Origin: Alphaproteobacteria bacterium
GTDB taxonomy: Bacteria; Pseudomonadota; Alphaproteobacteria; Micavibrionales; Micavibrionaceae
Assembly: GCA_020443295.1 (NCBI GenBank)
Contig: JAGRIJ010000014.1
Coordinates: 1 to 53,564 of the forward strand
Reading direction: 5' to 3'
Length of the DNA: 53,564 nucleotides
Position numbers and translations under genes: made by a program. This document shows, in pieces, positions 16,253 to 24,345 of this stretch. The notes below the pieces were generated by a model, which was given only the letters and a program-made list of their open reading frames with translations, ran no database searches and had not been told where the DNA came from. Position 1 is the first letter of the stretch. The number at the start of each line of letters is the position of its first letter.

Positions 16253-16513
16253 ATGCCAGACTATCCAACACCTGACGAAGCGATTCTGGCCGATCTCGAA
16301 ACGCTGCTGATCGCGCTCAACATGCACCCGATGTTTATGCGCCAGCCCTTCAAAATCCTGCGGCTCAACCTGCGGAACATGAAGGCGGACGGCCTGACGC
16401 CTGACCTTGCCATGCTCAAGGATCGCTTCGCATCTATGCCGGATGCAGAACTTTATACCGCATGGGGTGCGCTGCATAACCCGTTCCGGTTGGAAGATCG
16501 CCGCCTGCACTAA
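16253..16513 (+). CDS. Conserved small element protein, function unknown
   Basis: An 86-residue protein (MPDYPTPDEAILADLETLLI...) chosen from the ATG at 16253, which has GGGAG about 12 bases upstream; the frame is open back to 16190. The sequence is helical and neutral with no membrane segment. It sits between the relaxase gene and another small gene and looks like one of the accessory proteins common in alphaproteobacterial mobilizable elements. I do not recognise a domain. Confidence 0.6.
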   Translation: MPDYPTPDEAILADLETLLIALNMHPMFMRQPFKILRLNLRNMKADGLTPDLAMLKDRFASMPDAELYTAWGALHNPFRLEDRRLH

Positions 16514-16522
16514 GGATTTCCA

Positions 16523-16852
16523 ATGTCGAACACTGCAAAATGGGAATTACAGCCTGAACAAAAAGCTGATGTCATTAAGTTTCATCATGCTGCGCGATGT
16601 GCCTATGGTCGATATCTTGAAAGTACAAAAGATGTAGAGAGCGCAGCGTGCTTCTGGACTGCATGGCATTGTACCAAGACACTTGCCCTCCACGCGCCGC
16701 TGATCCGTTGCGCAGTCGCACTCGGCATCAATCCTATTTCCCTCATGGACAGCATCATTGAATATCACGAACTTGAAAAACGCGAGCCTGAGCGGTGCGC
16801 AAAAGGGCAGGAACAGCTTGAGGATTTCTGTCTTCAGCTTGCCCCTGAATAG
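16523..16852 (+). CDS. Small hypothetical protein
   Basis: A 109-residue product with an AAGGA ribosome site shortly before ATG (10 bp after the preceding gene), so the two are probably cotranscribed. The sequence is rich in Ala, Glu, His and Cys (AARCAYGRYLE, CFWTAWHCTK, RCAVALG), has no signal or membrane helix, and belongs to no family that I can name. Confidence 0.55.
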   Translation: MSNTAKWELQPEQKADVIKFHHAARCAYGRYLESTKDVESAACFWTAWHCTKTLALHAPLIRCAVALGINPISLMDSIIEYHELEKREPERCAKGQEQLEDFCLQLAPE

Positions 16853-16962
16853 GAATGGGTTGCCCATGCAACCCTGCTTCCGGCGAGGATGCGGGTAGCA
16901 AGTGCAAGGAGGCTCCGAACGTGGGCCCCTTTAGGGAGGCGTTTGGATGCCTTGCGCGCGCG

Positions 16963-16977
16963 AGGGGCAAAGCCCCT
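16963..16977. repeat. Short hairpin at the left edge of the defence block
   Basis: AGGGGC-AAA-GCCCCT is a perfect 6-bp stem with a 3-nt loop, 10 bp after the last defence gene (which ends at 16988, minus strand). No T-run follows on either strand, so a Rho-independent terminator is doubtful. Its sequence is similar in style to the hairpins of the array at 25.73-25.91 kb on the other side of the block. Confidence 0.45.
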
Positions 16978-16987
16978 AAGTCAAAAT

Positions 16988-19099
16988 TCATGAAAAATCT
17001 ATCTTCAAACGTTCTCGATAAACTTCAATTCGCTTAGTCGCTTTATCCAAAAGGTCGTCATAAAAAAGAACCTCCGAATACAACTCACCCAAGCGTTCCC
17101 CAGATGTATGTTCGCGAATCTCTTCCGTTCCAAACCAGCCTTTCCCATTGGGAAACTGTTTATATCCGCGCATTCTATTCGGATTGAGCGTCGTCCCTAT
17201 CAAATAGCCGTAGAATCTTTTAAGTTTTCCTTTTGATTTTGCTGCAAGTAACTGCGCATACTCCATCAAATCGGCTAAATGATCATCCAAGTTTACATCT
17301 GGAGCTTTAAATTCAATAATTATCGCCGACCCTTCTTTGCAAAATAAAGCAATATCAGGGCGCTTTTTTTCATTTTCAGCACTATTCTTCTGGAGAATTT
17401 CCAGAAGCTTTGAATCTATATCCTCCTCAAACAGTAGATTACCGTCATCCCACGCAATCTTTGAAAGCTGCTTATCTGAGGCAATATAATCATAGTAGTG
17501 GTATTCCTCACTGAGCAGCCAAATATCATGTTCATCTACTTCGTGGCTATCTTTACCCATCGGGAAGAAAATACTGTGGATTATTCTCTCATCTTTTCTC
17601 TTTTCGCCCCCGCCTATAGATTGGCTTTTTAATTCCCGTCTAACGGCCATCCCCAAAATCTCAATAACAGCAGCTCTTCGCACAACAAGCTGCGATAGGT
17701 TTGCCATATCCATACTTTTTAGGGATGCCGTGTATTTCCACGCGAGTTCATTTACTTTTTCGCGAAAGTCTTCTGAGTCAGGCTCAGCTTCCGAGACTTT
17801 TTGCCTAAGCTCAAAAATTGCTGACGTATCTTCTATAATCCGCTCCTGGTATTCTCTAAGAACACGTTTTACGACTGTATCTTCAGAGTCACCGTAATGA
17901 ATTCTTACATTAACGTCTGTTATCATGCTCGGTGAGACACCATACTTTGAATACATTTTCTCAACGATCTGTTCCTTATCCCAATCGGGCGGCTCTAATA
18001 GATCGATGATTACAGGGTCAATTTCGGCAAATATTTTTTCGAAAGAAAGCATTCTTTCAAGAAACGTTTCTTCCTGCTGTTCGTCTTTCGGAATATCAAA
18101 ATCGTCTCTTTGCTCATTGACGTGCTCGTCAAGGTAATCGCTTTCGACGAGAACAATGTGATAAAACCCATCAACAGGGTTGTTCTCGAGCGTAACAGTT
18201 CTGAGATATTGCTTTGTAATTGTTTTTACCGGCGATGCCTTTGCACATAACGCTACAGAATTGCGCGGCAAGTCATATTTTGCTGCTGGAAGTTTGTAGT
18301 GAGAAATTTTGAATTCGTGGAACTTATCTAAATTTCTCCCATTAGAGTCTGTATAATATACTTTTACAGACTTTTCGTTTGTGACAGTCGGCAAATCAGA
18401 GCTATTCAGAGCCGCATCTTCTAATTCTGTTTTATATTTTGTTTGAAGGGTAATGGAAAAATCCCCGAGTCGCTCCCTTAACCCGACCAAGCGTTGCAAG
18501 AAAGTCACCAGAACATGGTGCTTTAGCGCGTGAACACTAAATTCTTTGCGTAAATTTCGATTCCGAAAAAGGCTATCGTGGAGTTCCCCTTTGATTATAT
18601 CAAGAACAAATTCCGTATTTAGCTCTGTTGAATCTGATTCTTTGGTTTTGAATGAGGATTCGTCAATCTCCTTCATGGTTTCGTCGTATGTAAGTTTTCG
18701 TGTGAAGTATTTTCCACCATCGAAAAATGTGCTCTCTATCGATACCTTGCTAAAGTAGTGGAAGAACTGTATCCGCCCGGAACCCTTACACTTCCCAATT
18801 CCTTCAATTGCAAGGTCGTCCTTGTAGGATGTGTCCTTGGTGACAAAAGCTTTCATTTGCGAGTCTTGGAGGCCGGCACCATTGTCTGCGCACGTGACTT
18901 TCATGTCATAACTTTCTCCATCAAGCTCCATGGAGAAGAACTCGATCGAAATGGAAACATGAAAATCACCTGAGTTCGCGTCATCTGCGGCGCGAATGAG
19001 AAAAGAGTCTATCGCGTTCGAAATAAGTTCATCAAAAACAACAAACTGATTTTGATTAAGCTTTGTATTCTTAAGGCCACCACGAATATCCAAAGTCAT
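16988..19099 (-). CDS. GHKL (MORC/Hsp90-like) ATPase fused to a PD-(D/E)xK nuclease domain
   Basis: The 703-residue protein starts with a GHKL ATPase fold. The N-box FDELISNAIDSF (22-33) and DNGAG (72-76) are clear, and GIGKCKGSGRIQFF (100-113) stands in for the glycine-rich lid. A middle part of about 400 residues includes an S5-like region. Near the C-terminus RPDIALF followed by AIIIEFKAP places Asp582, Glu596 and Lys598 as a PD-(D/E)xK nuclease triad. The natural reading is an ATP-gated clamp that activates its own nuclease. It is the last gene of the defence operon and overlaps the HNH gene by four bases. The ATPase motifs are visible; the nuclease call is from motif spacing and is a little less certain. 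Confidence 0.82.
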   Translation of the reverse strand: MTLDIRGGLKNTKLNQNQFVVFDELISNAIDSFLIRAADDANSGDFHVSISIEFFSMELDGESYDMKVTCADNGAGLQDSQMKAFVTKDTSYKDDLAIEGIGKCKGSGRIQFFHYFSKVSIESTFFDGGKYFTRKLTYDETMKEIDESSFKTKESDSTELNTEFVLDIIKGELHDSLFRNRNLRKEFSVHALKHHVLVTFLQRLVGLRERLGDFSITLQTKYKTELEDAALNSSDLPTVTNEKSVKVYYTDSNGRNLDKFHEFKISHYKLPAAKYDLPRNSVALCAKASPVKTITKQYLRTVTLENNPVDGFYHIVLVESDYLDEHVNEQRDDFDIPKDEQQEETFLERMLSFEKIFAEIDPVIIDLLEPPDWDKEQIVEKMYSKYGVSPSMITDVNVRIHYGDSEDTVVKRVLREYQERIIEDTSAIFELRQKVSEAEPDSEDFREKVNELAWKYTASLKSMDMANLSQLVVRRAAVIEILGMAVRRELKSQSIGGGEKRKDERIIHSIFFPMGKDSHEVDEHDIWLLSEEYHYYDYIASDKQLSKIAWDDGNLLFEEDIDSKLLEILQKNSAENEKKRPDIALFCKEGSAIIIEFKAPDVNLDDHLADLMEYAQLLAAKSKGKLKRFYGYLIGTTLNPNRMRGYKQFPNGKGWFGTEEIREHTSGERLGELYSEVLFYDDLLDKATKRIEVYRERLKIDFS

Positions 19100-19950
19100 T
19101 GCTCACCCCCGTGATTAAGGAGTGCCCGAAGTTCATCAACTGTAATGGGCGGTTTTTTCCTGTGAACGACGGCATGGCAATTCGGACAAAGCGGGATCAA
19201 ATCAGTTTTCGGATTGACCCTGTAATTTTCACCAATTTCAGAGACAGGCGTTATGTGATGGACTTCTATGAAACCTGCCGCGACAGCACCATAGACCTTT
19301 TCAAAATTCATATCGCAAGCAAGACACGAATATCCGTGTATCGCTAATGCCGCGGCACGATTACGACGGTCACGTTCATACCGATTTACCTCAACACGCG
19401 ACTTGGCACCTTCTGGCAACCCTTCCGGATTCAACTGTTCATCATTGGCTTCTGCTTCAAGCGGAAGTAACGCGACAACTCCCGCAGAAAATCGCGATAG
19501 CCATGGACGAACAATATCCTCGTCGGGACTTGCATCTTCTGCCCCAATTTCAACCGCTCCCTTATTCACGATCCAAGCAAAGCGCCTCCATTGCGCGTCC
19601 CAAGGAATATCATCGAGTATAGGTATTACACTCCCGTTGACATGGATTTCCGAAGAAGCGCCGAGCCTTGCGCATTCCGTTACCATCGATGCAAAAAGCT
19701 GCTTTCCGACTTCATCAGCATTAGACATATCGCGTAGTAAGTCAGCAGCGAATGCACCTGGTACAAATTCGATAAGCAGCCTTCGAAACTTGAGCGTAAG
19801 TGTTATAGAAAATGTCCGTGCGCGTTCGTATCCGTCTGGAACAAACGAAATCCATCTATCATTGTCCGGGTTTACTCCGTGAGATGGAGAAAACGGTAGT
19901 CCGGTTTCTTCTGATATGAAATGTGCCAGTCGTTTGGAATCAAGCAACAT
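19096..19950 (-). CDS. HNH endonuclease with unknown N-terminal domain
   Basis: A 284-residue protein whose C-terminal 90 residues are a classic HNH nuclease: a zinc-type Cys pair in CLACDMNF, the catalytic IEVHHITPVSEIG, and the second half TDLIPLCPNCHAVVHR. This arrangement is that of McrA-like restriction nucleases. The N-terminal about 190 residues (starting LLDSKRLAHFISEETGLPFS) have no motif that I recognise and may sense DNA or contact the ATPases. It overlaps the preceding GHKL gene by 11 bp and the following one by 4 bp, so expression must be tightly linked. It is a likely DNA-cutting subunit of the system. Confidence 0.88.
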   Translation of the reverse strand: MLLDSKRLAHFISEETGLPFSPSHGVNPDNDRWISFVPDGYERARTFSITLTLKFRRLLIEFVPGAFAADLLRDMSNADEVGKQLFASMVTECARLGASSEIHVNGSVIPILDDIPWDAQWRRFAWIVNKGAVEIGAEDASPDEDIVRPWLSRFSAGVVALLPLEAEANDEQLNPEGLPEGAKSRVEVNRYERDRRNRAAALAIHGYSCLACDMNFEKVYGAVAAGFIEVHHITPVSEIGENYRVNPKTDLIPLCPNCHAVVHRKKPPITVDELRALLNHGGEQ

Positions 19951-21556
19951 CGGCCTCGGAGTCAGTCTCTGGTTCCGGGAGGTTATCTACCAACGTCCGC
20001 AATACACGGGATACCTCGTAGCGCATATTCTCGAAGTCCTGTTGTACCTTGTCCGAAGTTGCGTTGAGTTCCGCTATCGCCAACCCCCACATCAAAGAAT
20101 CCATGCCTTGCATGGTCACACTCTTATTGAAGTTCGGCACATAAACTTTTTGATAGTATGGGTGCGACGTATTTATTTTTACGGCCTTATGCTGTTCGAT
20201 TAGTGCAGGCTCAAATAGCATTCCGTCATTAAGCTCATCGACAGGCTGAACATAGACTTCGCCCGGCTTGTTGGCACTTGAAATAGAAAGCTTCATATTA
20301 AATGTGCCATTCTTGTTCGTAATAGTCACTTCGCCGGTGTTCGGGTCCCTGATATTGACCTCTGCACCGCCAACTTCAGCCTCCTTGTTTTTGATATTTC
20401 GGTTTGAGGCATCATGCGCGCCTTTCGCCGCCTTTGTGATATCCTTCTTTTTGCCTTCTCGATAGCGTAGGTTCGCCTGACGCCGCGGCGCAGGCAAAAA
20501 CTGGTCTTTCAGATATAACCATAGATCATCGTTCAAGATGATTTGTGACTTCTTGATATCAAGGTGGAATGCGTCATCGAGACGGTGATCGAATGAAAAC
20601 TCCACACGCAGCAGCGTTCCATGCGGTTCTTTTTGGTACATATCCAGCCAGTCTGCATCGTGTATCAGGCGGTTTTCGCGATAGATGTAGATACCCTGAC
20701 GTTCGGATGACAACTTGGCTTCTTTCGCCAGTTCGTCTGACGGAAACTCTTCTCTTCTGGGAAGTATGTAGGCCTTGACTGTAAACTCGGCTTCCTGACC
20801 TTCCCACTCAACCTTCTGCGCCTCGTTCGCAACAAGCTCTGATACTGCCGTCTGGAATGGATCCCACGGTTCTATTTTCTTACCGTCTATTTTTATTACG
20901 ACATTTGGTGCTCGCTTGTCCTTATGATCCAAGAAGCGCTGGTAGATTGTTCCAAGATGCTCTCGAAGCTCATTCCGCCGTTTATCCAGTGCTCGCTTTG
21001 CAAATCCGCCCACCGGGTCCTGATAATTACCAAGCAGACGATCCACCTTGGACCAGAGAACAACAGTACCAGATGTATCCTTTGCAAGAATATTCAGATG
21101 TTTTACCGCTTCCTCATCCGGTTCTTCAGACACAAGCAGAACCCAATCTTTTGCCTTATGCATTACGTGGTCAAGATCCCAAGTCGCCATGACCGGTTTC
21201 TCGTCGCCTGACTTACGAGATATGACAGAAAGCCTTCGACAGTATGCGGTTGAAGCAGTTTTCAATCCCAAGCCATACTTGCCAAGGCTGGCGGGATTGG
21301 GCCGTTCAGGTGAACCATATTGCATGGCTGCAATGAGTTCCTCGCGGTTCATTCCATCACCATCATCGGTCACCAGAATTCTGATTGCACCTCGAAAATC
21401 CTGGGTAATCTGGATATTGACCTCGGATGCATTCGCTGCAATCGAGTTGTCTACAATATCTGCAATAGCAGTTTCGAATTCATAGCCCGTGTCACGCAAG
21501 CCTTCCATCGTCCTTGCCGGATCGGGAATTGATTTGATTTCCTCTTCTGCACTCAT
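19940..21556 (-). CDS. MORC-like GHKL ATPase
   Basis: The 538-residue protein opens with an intact GHKL ATPase site: the N-box TAIADIVDNSIAA (29-41), DDGDGM (64-69) and GKYGLGLKTAS (92-102). An S5-type transducer domain follows. This is the layout of the prokaryotic MORC/MutL-like ATPases found in restriction systems, which are thought to form ATP-driven clamps on DNA. The C-terminal half is unassigned and ends in an acidic tail. It is separated from the EcoRII-N-like gene by 10 bp and overlaps the HNH gene. It is the second, distinct GHKL protein of the operon and has no nuclease motif of its own. Confidence 0.9.
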   Translation of the reverse strand: MSAEEEIKSIPDPARTMEGLRDTGYEFETAIADIVDNSIAANASEVNIQITQDFRGAIRILVTDDGDGMNREELIAAMQYGSPERPNPASLGKYGLGLKTASTAYCRRLSVISRKSGDEKPVMATWDLDHVMHKAKDWVLLVSEEPDEEAVKHLNILAKDTSGTVVLWSKVDRLLGNYQDPVGGFAKRALDKRRNELREHLGTIYQRFLDHKDKRAPNVVIKIDGKKIEPWDPFQTAVSELVANEAQKVEWEGQEAEFTVKAYILPRREEFPSDELAKEAKLSSERQGIYIYRENRLIHDADWLDMYQKEPHGTLLRVEFSFDHRLDDAFHLDIKKSQIILNDDLWLYLKDQFLPAPRRQANLRYREGKKKDITKAAKGAHDASNRNIKNKEAEVGGAEVNIRDPNTGEVTITNKNGTFNMKLSISSANKPGEVYVQPVDELNDGMLFEPALIEQHKAVKINTSHPYYQKVYVPNFNKSVTMQGMDSLMWGLAIAELNATSDKVQQDFENMRYEVSRVLRTLVDNLPEPETDSEADVA

Positions 21557-21566
21557 GTTCTATCTC

Positions 21567-21986
21567 CTAAATTTTTATGATGCGCCATCCGGAGCGTAAC
21601 TTCAGCACATTTCCAACATCTTTGTGCGGCTCCGACTTTCGTTTGTAAGTTATTGCGTATTTACCATCCTCGGCCCTGCTCAAAAGGATAGAGTCTCCTT
21701 CGACGAGTCCTGCTTCCCGAATGTATCGGGTCATCCTAGTCAGGCGATATTCGTTTCTTGTTCCTCCAAAATTCCTGTTGTTGTAATAAATAAATGCAAA
21801 CTCCCACCGCTCCTTCGCGGTATCCTCAAACATGATATGTACTCGCGGATTATACTGCCTTGCATCAAGCGGCGGAAAGAATGACAAAAGCTCCTTTTGT
21901 TTAGGAACAAGAATACCAGCCTGATGCCCGCCTGTTTCACCGGTATCATTTGCACTCAGCTCTTTCGTGACTGACATCCTTGTCAT
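21567..21986 (-). CDS. Stand-alone EcoRII-N/B3-like DNA-binding domain
   Basis: At 139 residues this is about the size of the N-terminal effector-binding domain of the EcoRII restriction enzyme. It shows the pattern FAFIYYNNRNFGGTRNEYRLTR followed by YIREAGLVEGDSILL, typical of this B3-like beta-barrel fold. In EcoRII the domain binds a copy of CCWGG and regulates cleavage. Here it is a separate protein, presumably recognising the system's target sequence. It overlaps the SNF2 gene by four bases (ATGA). The family assignment is from motif memory and is good but not certain. Confidence 0.72.
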   Translation of the reverse strand: MTRMSVTKELSANDTGETGGHQAGILVPKQKELLSFFPPLDARQYNPRVHIMFEDTAKERWEFAFIYYNNRNFGGTRNEYRLTRMTRYIREAGLVEGDSILLSRAEDGKYAITYKRKSEPHKDVGNVLKLRSGWRIIKI

Positions 21987-23893
21987 GCGTGTCGACCTTT
22001 CATCGGCGATCTGCCAAGAGCAGCGATTATATCCTCGAAATCATCCTCCTTACCCTGGACTCCGACAACAGCAGCCTCCGAAAGGGTGCGTTTCCGTTGA
22101 ATCCTTTCGTTGACTGTTTCCTCAACTGTGTCAGCGTAAAACAGCCTATGGACGGTCACTGGCCTTGTCTGCCCGCGGCGATACGCACGCGCCGATGCTT
22201 GATCTTCAGTCGCCGGATTCCACTCTAGATTATAATGAATAACGTGATTTGCCGCAGTAATATTCAGCCCCGCACCAGCCGCTCTTGGGTTCAAGACCAG
22301 TGTGGCGGCTCCCTGGACAGCAGAAAACCTGTCGATCAAAGGTTGACGATCTTCAATCGCTATTCTGCCATCAAGGGTTTCGGCAAATACACCGTATTCG
22401 CTTTTGATAATTTTCGTAATTAAGTCTGCCATTTCCGTATACGAAGTAAACACAATGACTTTTTCTTGTCTAAAGAAAATTTCCTCGAGAATCTCTTTCA
22501 ATCGCTCGATTTTGGTGAATTCAGATGACAAATTTCCGCTGTCGCGAGCAGACAAGAGCACCGGATGAGCGCAGAACTGACGAAGGCTGGTCAATGAAAC
22601 CAGAGTAGCCGCTTTACCGTATTCTTCTGCAATCTCGTGACGAATACGCTCGTATTCAGCGGCCTCTGCATCGCTCATTTCCAGTACCTGGGGAATATCG
22701 ATACGTTCGGGCAGGTCCTGTGCCACATTCTCGACGAGCCGACGCAACATCAAGGGCGAAACAAGAGGCTCCAGGTGAGTCGCACCATCTACATCATCCT
22801 GAAACCGTGACCGAAAATCCTCAAGCGTTCCCAAGTAGCCGGGGACTGCGAAATCCATCACTGACCACAGATCATCCAGGCGGTTTTCTACCGGCGTACC
22901 AGTCATGGCCAATGACACATCTCGCGGAATCTGCTTGATTGATTTGCTGCGGAGCGCGTCGGGGTTTTTGATGTTCTGGGACTCATCGGACACAACGACT
23001 TTCCATGTAATCATTTTCAGAAGCGAGAGGTCCCTGTTCACTGTATCATACGAAGTGATAACAACGTCGTATTCCTCAAGCTCTTTTGGACGGCCGGTGC
23101 GGAACGCTCCCTGATGTTTGACAACCTTTACACCTGGTGCGAATTTTTCGAATTCACGTCGCCAGTTTTCCAATAAGGAACCAGGAGCAACAATCAATGT
23201 CGGAAAAAGTGGCCCAGTATCGTCCGGATCAACTATCGCACTGATTACCTGTAGTGTCTTGCCAAGTCCCATCTCGTCAGCAAGAAGAGCGCCAACACCT
23301 TGGCCAATCAAAAATCTCAGCCAGTTCCAGCCCTCAAGCTGATAGGGGTATAAGGTGGCATCAATTCCGCGCGGGGAACCCTCGGATTTCGGCACATATT
23401 GTAGCGCCGAAATAGCATCGTGATCCGTTTCATCCCGAATAAGCGCGTTTTCACTGCATGAATTTTGTTTTAATGCCAACAAGCTCCGAAAACTGGTAAC
23501 ACGGCCATTGTCCACCCCGCCAATACTAGCCATGAAGTCCCTTAGTTCGCTGACATCACCAAGGGAGAGCGGGTACCAAGTGTCACCCAGAATGATGTGG
23601 CCAGCCTCCAATGCTTCGGCTACAACTGTTTCCGAATACCCTTCTTGAGTTTCAGCTTCGAATTCTATGAGTGGTAGCCCGTCATCACTAGGGTTTCTCA
23701 AAACAGGCGTTAATGAAACAGGATAGCGCGAAAATGTTATTCCAAGAGCGGCTTTACAGTCTTCAATTTTTTCACCGGCGAAAGGCCCCGTATTTTCAAA
23801 CGCGGCTTCATAGATAGAGCCAACGTCAGGCACGTATTTCCCATTTGCACTGCCGGACTTAAGAATTCCGTGCTCTATTATCCAATCGCTCAA
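21983..23893 (-). CDS. SNF2-family DNA helicase/translocase
   Basis: A 636-residue SWI2/SNF2 ATPase. After about 180 residues with no known motif comes the helicase core: YPYQLEGWNWL, Walker A DEMGLGKT (206-213), motif II DESQ (303-306), motif III MTGTPVENRLDDLWS, and in the second RecA domain AGAGLNITAANHVIHYNLEWNP and QASARAYRRGQTRPV. Such proteins move along duplex DNA without unwinding it. In defence operons they are thought to scan DNA or remodel bound complexes. It overlaps vsr and the EcoRII-N-like gene by four bases each. Confidence 0.95.
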   Translation of the reverse strand: MSDWIIEHGILKSGSANGKYVPDVGSIYEAAFENTGPFAGEKIEDCKAALGITFSRYPVSLTPVLRNPSDDGLPLIEFEAETQEGYSETVVAEALEAGHIILGDTWYPLSLGDVSELRDFMASIGGVDNGRVTSFRSLLALKQNSCSENALIRDETDHDAISALQYVPKSEGSPRGIDATLYPYQLEGWNWLRFLIGQGVGALLADEMGLGKTLQVISAIVDPDDTGPLFPTLIVAPGSLLENWRREFEKFAPGVKVVKHQGAFRTGRPKELEEYDVVITSYDTVNRDLSLLKMITWKVVVSDESQNIKNPDALRSKSIKQIPRDVSLAMTGTPVENRLDDLWSVMDFAVPGYLGTLEDFRSRFQDDVDGATHLEPLVSPLMLRRLVENVAQDLPERIDIPQVLEMSDAEAAEYERIRHEIAEEYGKAATLVSLTSLRQFCAHPVLLSARDSGNLSSEFTKIERLKEILEEIFFRQEKVIVFTSYTEMADLITKIIKSEYGVFAETLDGRIAIEDRQPLIDRFSAVQGAATLVLNPRAAGAGLNITAANHVIHYNLEWNPATEDQASARAYRRGQTRPVTVHRLFYADTVEETVNERIQRKRTLSEAAVVGVQGKEDDFEDIIAALGRSPMKGRHA

Positions 23894-24345
23894 ATGCTCC
23901 CCCGAATTTCATAATATTTCTTGTTTCCGCAGATCCACCTGGAAACCTGTTCTAAAACCTTTTCATCGCCTAGCCGTGATTTCCCCTTGATCGCACATTC
24001 CCATACCACGAGGCGGCGCCAGTCGATGGCTTCAAATCCTTCTCTTACTTCCCTGTCTCGCTCACGGTTCCTGTTAATCTTCGTTCGCCAGAATTCTTTC
24101 TTTGACTGAGGCCATTTGAATAAATGGCAATCATGGCCGTGCCAGAAACATCCATGAACAAATATGGCGGCCCTGTATTTTGCAAGAACAATGTCAGGCT
24201 TGCCTGGAAGATGCTTGCTATGAAGGCGAAACCGGAAGCCGAGCGCAAACAAACCCTTCCTTATTATCATTTCGGGTTTTGTGTTTTCGCCACGGATACC
24301 TGCCATCATCCGGCTTCGCATCTCGGAAGAGACAATATCAGCCAT
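23890..24345 (-). CDS. vsr: Very short patch repair endonuclease (Vsr)
   Basis: The 151-residue product matches Vsr closely. It starts ADIVSSEMRSRMMAGIRGEN, has the catalytic Asp51 in GKPDIVL, and the zinc/catalytic cluster FVHGCFWHGHDC (Cys66, His69, His71, Cys73). Vsr nicks beside T:G mismatches made when 5-methylcytosine deaminates, which protects the methylated recognition sites. The ATG at 24345 overlaps the methyltransferase gene by 8 bp (ATGGCTGA) and is preferred over the TTG at 24354. Its presence shows that the neighbouring enzyme makes 5-methylcytosine. Confidence 0.96.
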   Translation of the reverse strand: MADIVSSEMRSRMMAGIRGENTKPEMIIRKGLFALGFRFRLHSKHLPGKPDIVLAKYRAAIFVHGCFWHGHDCHLFKWPQSKKEFWRTKINRNRERDREVREGFEAIDWRRLVVWECAIKGKSRLGDEKVLEQVSRWICGNKKYYEIRGSI

